From NCBI GenBank assembly GCA_964386865.1, contig CAYLUN010000106.1, positions 1-17,160 on the forward strand: 17,160 bases of DNA, in the 5' to 3' direction. This stretch comes from CAYLUN01 sp964386865. GTDB lineage: Bacteria > Verrucomicrobiota > Kiritimatiellia > RFP12 > UBA1067. A program made the position numbers and the translations under genes. A model generated the notes under the pieces. That model was not told where the DNA came from. It saw only the letters and a program-made list of their open reading frames with translations, and ran no database searches. Below, piece after piece: positions 7,448-14,194 of the stretch (position 1 is its first letter; each line of letters starts with the position of its first letter).

Positions 7448-8673
7448 GCCTTGTCGCGGAGTCCGGCGAGCGAAATCGCCCCGCGCGCGGCCTGGCGGTA
7501 ATTCAGCGGCGAGCGCCCGTGCCGGTGGCGGAACGATTTGGTGAAGTAGTTGGGGTCGCTGAAGCCGCAGGCCGCCGCGACCGCCGCGACCGTGTCCGCC
7601 GTATCGCGCAACAGCGTGCGGGCGCGCTCCATGCGCATCGCGGTCAGGTCCTGCAAGAGCGTCCGGCCGACCGCCTGCACAAAGCGCGTCTCCAGCAGCC
7701 GCCGCGACACGCCGCAGTAAGCCGCGATGTCGCTCACCTGCACCGTGCGGTCCGCCAGCCGATCGAAGATATAGCGGCGGGCGGCAGCCACGACCACATC
7801 CTCGTCAAAACCGGAGGAGGTCGACTGGCGACGGGAAACGTGCGTGGGCTTCACCAGGATGCGCGTGCCCGGCGCGGCCGGCCGGCCGCGCATCAGGCCG
7901 TCCAGGATGCGCGCCGCCTCATAGCCGGCCCGGTGCGCGTCCAGCGCGATGCTGCTCAGCGAGGGCTCGCACAGCTCGCACACGAGCGGGTCGTTGTCGA
8001 CGCTCAGGACCAGGACGTCGTCCGGCACCCGCAGCCCCTTTTCGCGGCAGGCCTCGATCACGTGCCGCCCGCGCTGGTCCATCGCCGCGAAAACCCCCAG
8101 CCGCCGCGGCAGGCGGGCGATCCAGTTGCCCAGCTGCCGGATGTCCTCTTCCCAGGGTATCCCGTGCGCCTGCGTACCGTACAGCTGGCAGGGGAAGCCC
8201 CGCCGCTCAGCCAAAGCCGCAAACGCGCGTCCGCGCGCTTCGGACCACACCGTGCCCTCGGAGCTGTGCACGAACGCAAACGAGCGGCATCCGCAAGCGT
8301 GCAGGTGCTCGAAGGCCATCTCAACAATCGCGCCCGTATCCGTCGTGATGTGCGGCACCTTCGCCAAGTCATAGCGCCTGGCCACGTGCGAGGTGTGCGG
8401 GTCGAGCAGGATGAAGGGAATGCCGCCGCCCAGCAGCAGCCGCGCCGTCGCCGCGTTGAAGAGGCGCGCGATCACGCCCGTACACGGCCACAGCCCCATC
8501 TTCGGCGCCTCCTGCTGCATCCCGTCGGGCTGCAGGTAGAAGGCCCAGTGGTTGTCCAGCCCCCGCTCGTAGTCGCGCACCCCTCGCAGCACCTCGCGCC
8601 CGAATTCGTGCGAGGTTTCGATCAGAAGAGCCACCCGGAAGTGATCCGCCGTCTGCGCGATTTTACCCTTCAT
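7444..8673 (-). CDS. XylR-like transcriptional regulator (LacI-type sensor + AraC DNA-binding domain)
   Basis: A 409-residue cytoplasmic regulator with the two-part build of E. coli XylR. The first part is a periplasmic-binding-protein-like sugar-sensing domain (about 10-280: FRVALLIETSHEFGREVLRG at the start, LVLSVDNDPLVCELCEPSLS near 221-240). The second is an AraC/XylS domain with two helix-turn-helices (about 313-333, IAAYCGVSRRLLETRF; and 362-383, VAAACGFSDPNYFTKSF, followed by RHGRSPLNYR). Such proteins usually activate sugar-use genes when ligand is bound. It is transcribed away from the ThuA/Gfo genes across a 119-base divergent region, so these are its likely targets. The start MKGKIAQTADHF is picked because it leads straight into the sensor domain; its ribosome-binding site is weak. 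An in-frame start farther upstream (8817) would run into the divergent gene and is rejected. The ligand is unknown. Confidence 0.88.
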   Translation of the reverse strand: MKGKIAQTADHFRVALLIETSHEFGREVLRGVRDYERGLDNHWAFYLQPDGMQQEAPKMGLWPCTGVIARLFNAATARLLLGGGIPFILLDPHTSHVARRYDLAKVPHITTDTGAIVEMAFEHLHACGCRSFAFVHSSEGTVWSEARGRAFAALAERRGFPCQLYGTQAHGIPWEEDIRQLGNWIARLPRRLGVFAAMDQRGRHVIEACREKGLRVPDDVLVLSVDNDPLVCELCEPSLSSIALDAHRAGYEAARILDGLMRGRPAAPGTRILVKPTHVSRRQSTSSGFDEDVVVAAARRYIFDRLADRTVQVSDIAAYCGVSRRLLETRFVQAVGRTLLQDLTAMRMERARTLLRDTADTVAAVAAACGFSDPNYFTKSFRHRHGRSPLNYRQAARGAISLAGLRDKA

Positions 8674-8792
8674 ATGCGCAATCTTACCATAACCCGGCGC
8701 GCCGCCGCGAGATACAATTAGAGCGAATATGAAACATGGTGCGCGCTTCGTGCCACTCGTACGCCGTGAGCGCGCGCAATAAAGGGGGAACA
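8674..8792. promoter_or_regulatory. Divergent control region between the regulator and the ThuA gene
   Basis: 119 bases separating two start codons that point away from each other. On the plus strand TACAAT (8713-8718) is a fair -10 box, but the region 16-18 bases upstream offers only ATAACC-like hexamers. A weak -35 is what one expects of a promoter that needs an AraC-type activator; this is inference. I see no convincing promoter on the minus strand and no clear direct repeats marking the operator. The plus-strand gene has AAAGGGGG before its ATG. Confidence 0.45.
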
Positions 8793-11700
8793 ATGATTCA
8801 CAGGCACCGCCTCGCACGCGCGTTCACCGCGCTGCTCGCCTTCGGCCTCGCCGCACACGCCGTAGCCCAGAACCTCACGCCGGTTCCGCAAGACCAGGCC
8901 GACCAGATCGCCGCGGCGCTCGGCACGGCGCTCACCGCCAAGCCGGCCAAGGACCGCCGCGTACTCGTGTTCTGGCGCTGCGAGGGCTTCGTGCACGGCA
9001 AGGCGCTCGAGTACGGGAACAAGGCCTTCGAGCTCGCCGCCGCCAAGACCCAGGCCTTCGCCGCCGACTTCTCAAACGACTACGAGGCGCTCAAGCCCGA
9101 CAACCTCGCCAAGTACGACGCGCTCGTTCTCAACAACACCACGGGCCTCAAAACCCAAGAGAACCGGTTCCTTGAGCCGGCCCTTATCGAGTTCGTCAAA
9201 TCGGGCAAGGGGCTGGCCGTCATCCATGCCGGCGCCGACAACTTCAATAACGCAGGACAGGCCGCCGAGCTGATTGGCGGCCATTTCTGGGGCCATCCCT
9301 GGGGCGGCGGCGGCACCTGGGCCTTCAAGCTCGACGAGCCCGGCCACCCGCTGAACAAGGCCTTCGGCGGCAAGGGCCTCTCCGCCGGCGACGAGATCTA
9401 CCAGCAGCAGTCGCCCTTCTACAACCGCGCCAAGCTGCGCGTGCTCGTCTCCCTCGATCTGGCCGACAAAGCCACGAAGGAGGCGCAGGGCCAGCGCCGC
9501 GCCGACAACGACTACGCCGTCTCCTGGATCCGCCCCTACGGCAAGGGCCGCGTCTTCTACACGTCCTTTGGGCACGACGAGCGCACGTTCCTCGACAAGG
9601 CCCGCCTCACGCACATCCTCGACGGCGTGCAGTATGTGATCGGCGACCTCAAGGCCGAAGACACCCCCGCCGGGCTCTCCGAAGCCGACCTCGCCCGCGT
9701 GAAGGCCGCCACCGACGCCACGGCCAAAGAGGCCTTCGGCTTCCTGCAGGACATCCTCGCCCACACCGGCCACGCGGCGACTGACGCCGCCAACCGGGCC
9801 AAGCTCGAGGCGCTGCTGAAGGATCCCGCCACCACCGCCTTCGGCAAGCAGGCCGTCCTGCGGGCCCTGCTGGCCGTCGGCGCAAACGACCTCGCGCCCG
9901 TCGCCGCCTGCCTGAAGGCGCCCGAGACGCGCGACTGGGCCGCCGCGCTGCTCGCCGGGACGCCCGGCGCCGCCGCCGACAAGGCCATCGTCCAGGCCCT
10001 CGCGTCCGGCGATGCGGGCCTGCGCTGCTCCCTGCTCTACGCGTGTGGCGTCCGCAAGAACGTGTCCGCCATCGCCCCCTACGCCGCCGACAAGGACGCC
10101 GCCGTCGCCACGGCCGCGCTCGGCGCCCTCGGCCGCATCGGCAGCGAGGAGGCGCTCGCCGCCCTCTCCAAGCCCGCCGCGCCCGGGCTCGAGGACGCCC
10201 GCCGTACCGCGCTGGCGGCCTGTATCGGAACGCTCGCCGAGAACGGCGCGACCAAGGCCGCAGCCCGCGCCGCCAAACCGCTCTTCGCGGACGTTGCCGC
10301 GCCCGCCCCCCTGCGCGCGGCCTGCGCCAAAGCCCTGCTCCTCTCCGATGATGACTTCTTCGCCACGGGACTTCAGGACGCCTGCCCGCTCGTGCGCCAG
10401 ACCGTGATCCGCGCCGCTGACGGCGTCCCCGTCAAAACGCTCGCCGCCGCGCTCAAGACCGCCGCGCCCGCGGAACAGGCCGCGCTCACCGCCAAACTCG
10501 CCGCCCGCAACGCCAAAGCCTCTGCGGCCGACGTGGCAGCCCTGCTCGCCTCCGACCAGGAGCAGGTCGTCGTCGAGGCGCTGCGCGCGCTCGTCAAAAT
10601 CGGCACCGCCGATCAAGTCGCGGCGATTTACGCGCTGATCTCCCGCGACGGTGCCATCGGCAACGCGGCCAAAGAAGCGCTGAGCGATTTCCGCGCGTCG
10701 GGCGCAGGCGAGGCCTTGATCGCCCTCGCCCAGAAAGATCCGGCCCAGCAAACCAAGGTGCTCGCCCTTCTAGGCGAACGCGCCGAGTCCAAGCTGCTGC
10801 CCAAACTCGAGGCGTTCCTGAAGTCGGACAACGCCGACGTGCGCAAGGAGACGTGGAAGGCGCTCGGCAAGACCGCCGACGAACGGACTTACGCGCAGCT
10901 CGTCGCCTGGCTGCCGCTCGTGCAGGAGCCCGAGCTGAACCAGGCCGAAGCCGCGATCCGCGCCGCCGCCAAGAACGTCGAGGCCGCCCCGCGCGCCGCC
11001 GCCCTCGCCGCCGCCTGGGCCAAGGCCTCCACCGCCTCGAAGCGGACGCTGGCCGGCCTGATGTCCGGCTACGCCGACCCGGCCTTCGTCGCGCCCCTGT
11101 CCGGCGCGCTCGCCGACGCCGACAAGGGCCTGCGCGAGACCGCCCTGCGCGCCCTCGCCGACTGGCCTTCGATGGAGCCTTTCGCGATCCTCAAAGACGC
11201 CGTCGCCGCCCAGGCCGACGCCGGCCTGAAGACCACCGCCCTGCGCGGCGCGCTCAAGCTCGCCGCCGCCAACGCGGGCGCGGAGACGCGCGCCCGCCTG
11301 GTCGAACTCTTCAAGATCGCGCCCGACGAACGCGGCCGCACGACCGTGGCCGACGCGCTCTTCAAGTCCGACGGGCTCGAGCTGTTCGCCGTGCTGCAGG
11401 GGCTCTTCGGCGACGCCGGCTGCGGCGCAGCGGCCAAGAAGACCTACGCCTCTTTCTTCGACTCGAAGATCAAAGGCCAGTCCGGCGCGGCCGCCGGCCA
11501 GATCGACGACAAGAAGTGGAGGGCCAACGCCTCGCATGCGGGCAACGACGCCTCGCGCGCCATCGACCGCAACCCCGAAAGCCGCTGGTCCTCGAACCGC
11601 AGCTCCGAGAAGGGCATGTGGTTCACCCTCGACCTGGGCGAGAGCGTCTTCGTCTCCGAGGTCACGCTGGACACCGAGAAGTCGGGGAACGACACGCCGA

Positions 11701-11942
11701 ACGGCTACGAGGTCTTCACCTCGGCTGACGGCAAGAACTGGGCGGGCCCAATCGCGCAGGGCGACGGCAGCGCCCGCGGCAAGACCGTCATCGCGCTGGC
11801 CGCGCAGACGCGCCACCTGAAGTTTGTCACGACCGGCGGCCGCCCCGGACTCCACTGGTCCATCCACGAGATCACCGCCAAGGCCGGGCTGGATCAGAAG
11901 AAGGTCGACGCGATCAAGCAGGTCGCCGACAGCGTCCGCTAA
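8793..11942 (+). CDS. Secreted ThuA-like / HEAT-repeat / discoidin (F5/8 type C) fusion protein
   Basis: A 1049-residue exported protein. Residues 1-26 are a Sec signal peptide (basic MIHRHRLARA, hydrophobic core, AHAVAQ cleavage region). Residues about 53-285 form a ThuA domain (class I glutamine-amidotransferase-like fold): RRVLVFWRCEGFVHGKAL, LAVIHAGADNF (141-151), GGHFWGHPWGGGG (162-174), DEIYQQ, and YAVSWIRPYGKGRVFYTSFG (241-260) with HDERTF. Residues about 300-895 are Ala-rich helical repeats of HEAT type. Residues about 902-1036 are an F5/8 type C/discoidin carbohydrate-binding-like domain (SRAIDRNPESRWSS, WFTLDLGE, GYEVFTSADGKNW). ThuA proteins act in keto-sugar metabolism next to ThuB-type oxidoreductases in rhizobial trehalose use; the next gene is such an oxidoreductase. 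The ATG at 8793 has AAGGGGG upstream and begins the signal peptide; an ATG at 8736 would bury it. The substrate is unknown. Confidence 0.88.
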   Translation: MIHRHRLARAFTALLAFGLAAHAVAQNLTPVPQDQADQIAAALGTALTAKPAKDRRVLVFWRCEGFVHGKALEYGNKAFELAAAKTQAFAADFSNDYEALKPDNLAKYDALVLNNTTGLKTQENRFLEPALIEFVKSGKGLAVIHAGADNFNNAGQAAELIGGHFWGHPWGGGGTWAFKLDEPGHPLNKAFGGKGLSAGDEIYQQQSPFYNRAKLRVLVSLDLADKATKEAQGQRRADNDYAVSWIRPYGKGRVFYTSFGHDERTFLDKARLTHILDGVQYVIGDLKAEDTPAGLSEADLARVKAATDATAKEAFGFLQDILAHTGHAATDAANRAKLEALLKDPATTAFGKQAVLRALLAVGANDLAPVAACLKAPETRDWAAALLAGTPGAAADKAIVQALASGDAGLRCSLLYACGVRKNVSAIAPYAADKDAAVATAALGALGRIGSEEALAALSKPAAPGLEDARRTALAACIGTLAENGATKAAARAAKPLFADVAAPAPLRAACAKALLLSDDDFFATGLQDACPLVRQTVIRAADGVPVKTLAAALKTAAPAEQAALTAKLAARNAKASAADVAALLASDQEQVVVEALRALVKIGTADQVAAIYALISRDGAIGNAAKEALSDFRASGAGEALIALAQKDPAQQTKVLALLGERAESKLLPKLEAFLKSDNADVRKETWKALGKTADERTYAQLVAWLPLVQEPELNQAEAAIRAAAKNVEAAPRAAALAAAWAKASTASKRTLAGLMSGYADPAFVAPLSGALADADKGLRETALRALADWPSMEPFAILKDAVAAQADAGLKTTALRGALKLAAANAGAETRARLVELFKIAPDERGRTTVADALFKSDGLELFAVLQGLFGDAGCGAAAKKTYASFFDSKIKGQSGAAAGQIDDKKWRANASHAGNDASRAIDRNPESRWSSNRSSEKGMWFTLDLGESVFVSEVTLDTEKSGNDTPNGYEVFTSADGKNWAGPIAQGDGSARGKTVIALAAQTRHLKFVTTGGRPGLHWSIHEITAKAGLDQKKVDAIKQVADSVR

Positions 11943-11960
11943 CCCCCTTTGACAACCCCT

Positions 11961-11990
11961 GGAGGGCGAGCGTCCTCGCGAGCCGCCCCC
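11961..11990. repeat. GC-rich hairpin between the ThuA and Gfo/Idh genes, possible dispersed repeat
   Basis: The 71-base gap contains GCGAG-CGTC-CTCGC (11966-11979), a perfect five-base stem with a four-base loop, overlapping the palindrome CTCGCGAG (11975-11982). A C-run follows. There is no T-run, so it is unlikely to be an intrinsic terminator; it could stabilise or attenuate the two-gene mRNA. Its composition resembles short intergenic palindromes of repetitive families, but only one copy is in view. Confidence 0.4.
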
Positions 11991-12013
11991 CGAACAGAAA
12001 TTGGAGCCCAACC

Positions 12014-13288
12014 ATGAACCTTTCACGCAGAGCCTTCCTTCGCGGCAGCGCGACCGCCGCGGCCGTCTCCCTTTTCAACATCGTCCCCGCCCGCGTCCTC
12101 GGGCAAAACGCCCCCAGCAACCGGATCGCCATGGCCATGATCGGCGTCGGCGGCATGGGCTCGGGTAACATGGGCGCCTTCCTCGGCTGTGACGACGTGG
12201 TCGTGCGCGCCGTGTGCGACGTCAACACCAAGAAAATGGAATCCGCCAAGAGCCGGGTCGATGACCGCTACAAGAACACCGATTGCCAGATGGCCAAGGA
12301 CTTCCGCGAGGCGTGCGTCCGTACTGACATCGACGCGGTCATGATCGCCACGCCCGACCACTGGCACGCCTACATCGGTACCTTCGCCGCCCGCCACGGC
12401 AAGGACATCTACGGCGAGAAGCCCTTCACGCACGACCTGCTGGAGGGACGCGCGCTCGTCAACGCCGTGGCCCAGCACGGCCGCGTCTGGCAGACCGGCA
12501 GCTGGCAGCGCTCCTCCGGCGAGATGCGCCGCGCCGTCGAGCTGGTCCGCAACGGCCGCATCGGCAAGGTCGTGCGCGTCGACGTGGGCCTGCCCTCGGG
12601 CGGCCGTGGCAAGCCCGCCGACCCCAGCGCGCAGATCCCCGAAGGCCTGGACTGGAACTTCTGGCTGGGGCCCGCGCCCGACAAACCGTTTCAAGGCGTC
12701 TACGACTGGGATTGGCGTTGGGTGCTCGAGTGGGGCGGCGGCCAGATGATGGACTGGATCGGCCACCATGCCGACATCGCGCAGTGGGGCCTCGGCCGCG
12801 ACACCACCGGCCCGATCTCGTTCGAGGGCTACGCGCCCTTCGAGCCCGAAGGCATCTACGACTCGCCCAAGAGCTACCGCTACACCTGCCGCTACGCGGA
12901 CGGCGTTGAAATGACCGTGGCCGACAGCCAGCAGGTCAAGAGCGGCACGACGTGGTACGGCGAGAAAGGCGACTGGGTGTATGTGGACCGCGGCCGCTTC
13001 GACGCCTCGGCGCCCGCGCTCCGCGACAGCAAGATCGAGGCGGGCGAGCTGCGCCTGCGCAGCCCCGGCCACCAGCGCAACTTCATTGACTGCGTGAAGA
13101 CGCGCGACACCACGCTGACGCCCGCCGAAGTGGCCCACCGCTCGGCGAGCATCGGCCACCTCGGCCAGATCGCGATGCTCACCGGCCGCAAGATCGCGTG
13201 GGATCCCGCCAAGGAGCAGATCCTGGGCGACCCCGCCGCCTCGGCCCTCCTCGGCCGCACCCCGCGCGGCCCTTGGTCGCTGGTGTAG
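12014..13288 (+). CDS. Tat-exported Gfo/Idh/MocA family oxidoreductase
   Basis: A 424-residue NAD(P)-dependent sugar dehydrogenase-type protein. The N-terminus has a twin-arginine signal, SRRAFLRGS (4-12), with a hydrophobic stretch and a cleavage-like region near ARVLGQ (26-31). This predicts folding with cofactor in the cytoplasm before export, as known for glucose-fructose oxidoreductase of Zymomonas. The Rossmann domain has GVGGMGSGN (44-52) and AVCDVN; the substrate side has the family motif GEKPFTH (134-140, catalytic Lys in EKP) and the later MMDWIGHHADIAQWG segment. It starts at an ATG with TTGGAG eight bases upstream, 71 bases after the ThuA stop, so the two genes are probably co-transcribed. 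ThuB, the partner of ThuA in rhizobia, is of the same family. The sugar oxidised cannot be told from sequence. Confidence 0.92.
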   Translation: MNLSRRAFLRGSATAAAVSLFNIVPARVLGQNAPSNRIAMAMIGVGGMGSGNMGAFLGCDDVVVRAVCDVNTKKMESAKSRVDDRYKNTDCQMAKDFREACVRTDIDAVMIATPDHWHAYIGTFAARHGKDIYGEKPFTHDLLEGRALVNAVAQHGRVWQTGSWQRSSGEMRRAVELVRNGRIGKVVRVDVGLPSGGRGKPADPSAQIPEGLDWNFWLGPAPDKPFQGVYDWDWRWVLEWGGGQMMDWIGHHADIAQWGLGRDTTGPISFEGYAPFEPEGIYDSPKSYRYTCRYADGVEMTVADSQQVKSGTTWYGEKGDWVYVDRGRFDASAPALRDSKIEAGELRLRSPGHQRNFIDCVKTRDTTLTPAEVAHRSASIGHLGQIAMLTGRKIAWDPAKEQILGDPAASALLGRTPRGPWSLV

Positions 13289-13305
13289 GGCTCAGGGTCA
13301 CGGCT

Positions 13306-13416
13306 GGGCGCGTACCCGTTTGGGTGCATATGCCCTTAGGAGCACACTACAAGCAGGTGCGAAGCGCTCGTAGTGGCGCCGTCAGGCGCTTCTCGTACCC
13401 AAACGGGGATGCGCCC
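13306..13416. repeat. Palindromic element: 20-base inverted repeat enclosing smaller hairpins
   Basis: Non-coding, 18 bases after the Gfo/Idh stop. Outer arms: GGGCGCGTACCCGTTTGGGT at 13306-13325 and its near-exact reverse complement at 13397-13416 (18 of 20 paired). Inside lie the palindrome GCATATGC (13326-13333); a stem of CACTACAAGC (13345-13354) with GCTCGTAGTG (13366-13375), 9 of 10 paired; and GCGCC-GTCA-GGCGC (13376-13389), a perfect stem. GTCACGGCTGGG and GTCACCGGCTAGGG, similar in the same orientation, flank or abut the arms. The nested palindromes suggest a REP/MITE-like mobile repeat or a structured 3' end; no transposase is nearby. No T-run follows, so it is not a standard terminator. 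Confidence 0.6.
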
Positions 13417-13444
13417 GTCACCGGCTAGGGAGGCCCTTGTCGCC

Positions 13445-13474
13445 TTGACTGCGGCGTCTCTGCGGTGTTACAGT
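13445..13474 (+). promoter_or_regulatory. Candidate sigma-70-type promoter for the TIGR04073-type gene
   Basis: TTGACT (13445-13450) and TACAGT (13469-13474) on the plus strand, 18 bases apart, matching five and four of six consensus positions. Transcription starting just after would give a leader of about 125 bases before the ATG at 13606, containing the hairpin noted separately. Confidence 0.5.
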
Positions 13475-13494
13475 CTTACGTGTCTTCAGGGCAC

Positions 13495-13553
13495 GCGCGC
13501 AGCTGAACACGGCGCTCCATGTTGTGGTTCAGGCCTGGTTCAGACCTGCGCGC
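13495..13553 (+). promoter_or_regulatory. Long stem-loop in the leader of the TIGR04073-type gene
   Basis: GCGCGCAGCTGAAC (13495-13508) pairs fully with GTTCAG-AC-CTGCGCGC (13538-13553) apart from a two-base AC bulge, giving a 14-pair stem around a 29-base loop. The 3' arm is also one copy of a direct repeat GGTTCAG (13527-13533 and 13537-13543), so two pairings may compete. The ribosome-binding site lies about 40 bases further on, outside the stem. It matches no riboswitch family I recognise. Confidence 0.4.
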
Positions 13554-13605
13554 GCTGGCGCCTGTGGTTGAGCGATTTCTTGTCATTGCTAGAGAGGAGT
13601 TAGGC

Positions 13606-13974
13606 ATGATCCATTCAGGTAGGGCGCTTGTAGGCACATGTATTCTGGCCAGTCTGCTCGCTCACGCTTCCTTTGCGGGGGAAGCCCGAATGGGAGACCC
13701 CGAGTCAACCGTCAAGCTCGCGAGCGGGAAGCTTTTGCGCGGTGTTGTGAACACCTTTACCGGGGTTGGCGAAGTTGTCCGGCAGCCCATCGTTTGCACG
13801 ATGGAAGACGGCGGCGCGGGAGTTCCCGTGGGGGTCATCAACGGGTTCTTCATGTCGTTCATGCGAGTTGGCGCGGGCCTGATCGAAGTGGTCACCTTTC
13901 CGTGGGCTTTAGACGAAACGAGGAACTACTTCAGCCTGATCAATCCTGATTATGTCTGGCAGCGGGCCAACTGA
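13606..13974 (+). CDS. Small exported protein of the exosortase-associated TIGR04073 type
   Basis: A 122-residue protein with a Sec signal peptide (1 to about 25: MIHSGRALVGTCILASLLAH then ASFAG). The mature part has KLLRGVVNTFTGVGEVVRQP, GVINGFFMSFMRVGAGLIEV followed by VTFPWALDE, and ends NPDYVWQ. This pattern (a Gly-rich pair of predicted amphipathic segments, then EVVTFP and a Pro-Asp-Tyr-x-Trp end) fits the family named as exosortase system-associated TIGR04073, known mainly from Verrucomicrobia and relatives. Its function is unknown, and no exosortase gene or PEP-CTERM substrate is in this window. The ATG has AGAGAGGAG seven bases upstream; an earlier in-frame ATG at 13519 would hide the signal peptide and is rejected. 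Family recognition is from memory of the pattern and should be confirmed by a profile search. Confidence 0.75.
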   Translation: MIHSGRALVGTCILASLLAHASFAGEARMGDPESTVKLASGKLLRGVVNTFTGVGEVVRQPIVCTMEDGGAGVPVGVINGFFMSFMRVGAGLIEVVTFPWALDETRNYFSLINPDYVWQRAN

Positions 13975-13991
13975 CCAGTCAGCGGCCCGCT
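13961..13991 (+). terminator. Stem-loop over the stop codon of the TIGR04073-type gene, possible terminator
   Basis: AGCGGGCC (13961-13968) pairs perfectly with GGCCCGCT (13984-13991). Inside, CTGAC and GTCAG pair across a two-base loop, with a small AA/C internal bulge. The TGA stop (13972-13974) is within the upper stem. A second GC-rich stem (GCCCG, CTCGA, CGGGC) overlaps it. No T-run follows directly, so termination is uncertain; it could equally protect the 3' end. Confidence 0.45.
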
Positions 13992-14131
13992 CGACGGGCG
14001 GGCATCTTTGGGCGCCGCAAGCGTCCTGCTTCTCGTGTCCGAAAGCCATTCCGGTTTCCGTTCGGCCCCGATGCCGACCCCAATCACCGCTGTTCGTCTC
14101 CGCCTTCCGCTTCCGCCGACAGCCAGATAAC
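13992..14131. other. Non-coding stretch between convergent genes
   Basis: No credible gene on either strand. It contains a loosely six-base-periodic stretch at 14049-14084, with units such as TTTCCG, TTCGGC, CCCGAT, GCCGAC and CCCAAT, too degenerate to call a repeat array. Confidence 0.4.
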
Positions 14132-14166
14132 GAAAACAGGCCCGCGGGAAAACCCGCGAGCCTGTT
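14132..14166 (-). terminator. Intrinsic terminator after secY
   Basis: Read on the minus strand: ACAGGCTCGCGGG, loop TTTT, CCCGCGGGCCTGT, then TTTTCG. The stem has 13 pairs with one T-G wobble and is followed by a short T-run, 29 bases after the secY stop. It ends the ribosomal operon after secY. On the plus strand the stem lacks a T-run of comparable quality, though it may also stop convergent transcription. Confidence 0.88.
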
Positions 14167-14194
14167 GTAAACCGCTTGGGTGCGGCGAGTGCGT

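Noticed and set aside
8674..8817. Upstream start for the XylR-like regulator at 8817
   Set aside because: It would cross the divergent gene's start and adds a Cys/Arg-rich stretch without homology; the sensor domain starts just after the ATG at 8673.
9072..13159. Long minus-strand open frames opposite the ThuA and Gfo/Idh genes (9072-10751, 10770-12026, 12023-13159)
   Set aside because: Gly/Arg/Val-rich translations without domains, opposite genes with clear signal peptides and family motifs; explained by codon bias.
13519..13605. Longer N-terminus for the TIGR04073-type protein
   Set aside because: It would place about 29 residues before the signal peptide and has no ribosome-binding site; the ATG at 13606 has a strong one.
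13289..13605. Small plus-strand frames (13198-13428, 13373-13603) in the gap after the Gfo/Idh gene
   Set aside because: They run through palindromes, the promoter and the leader stem, have no ribosome-binding site and no family resemblance.
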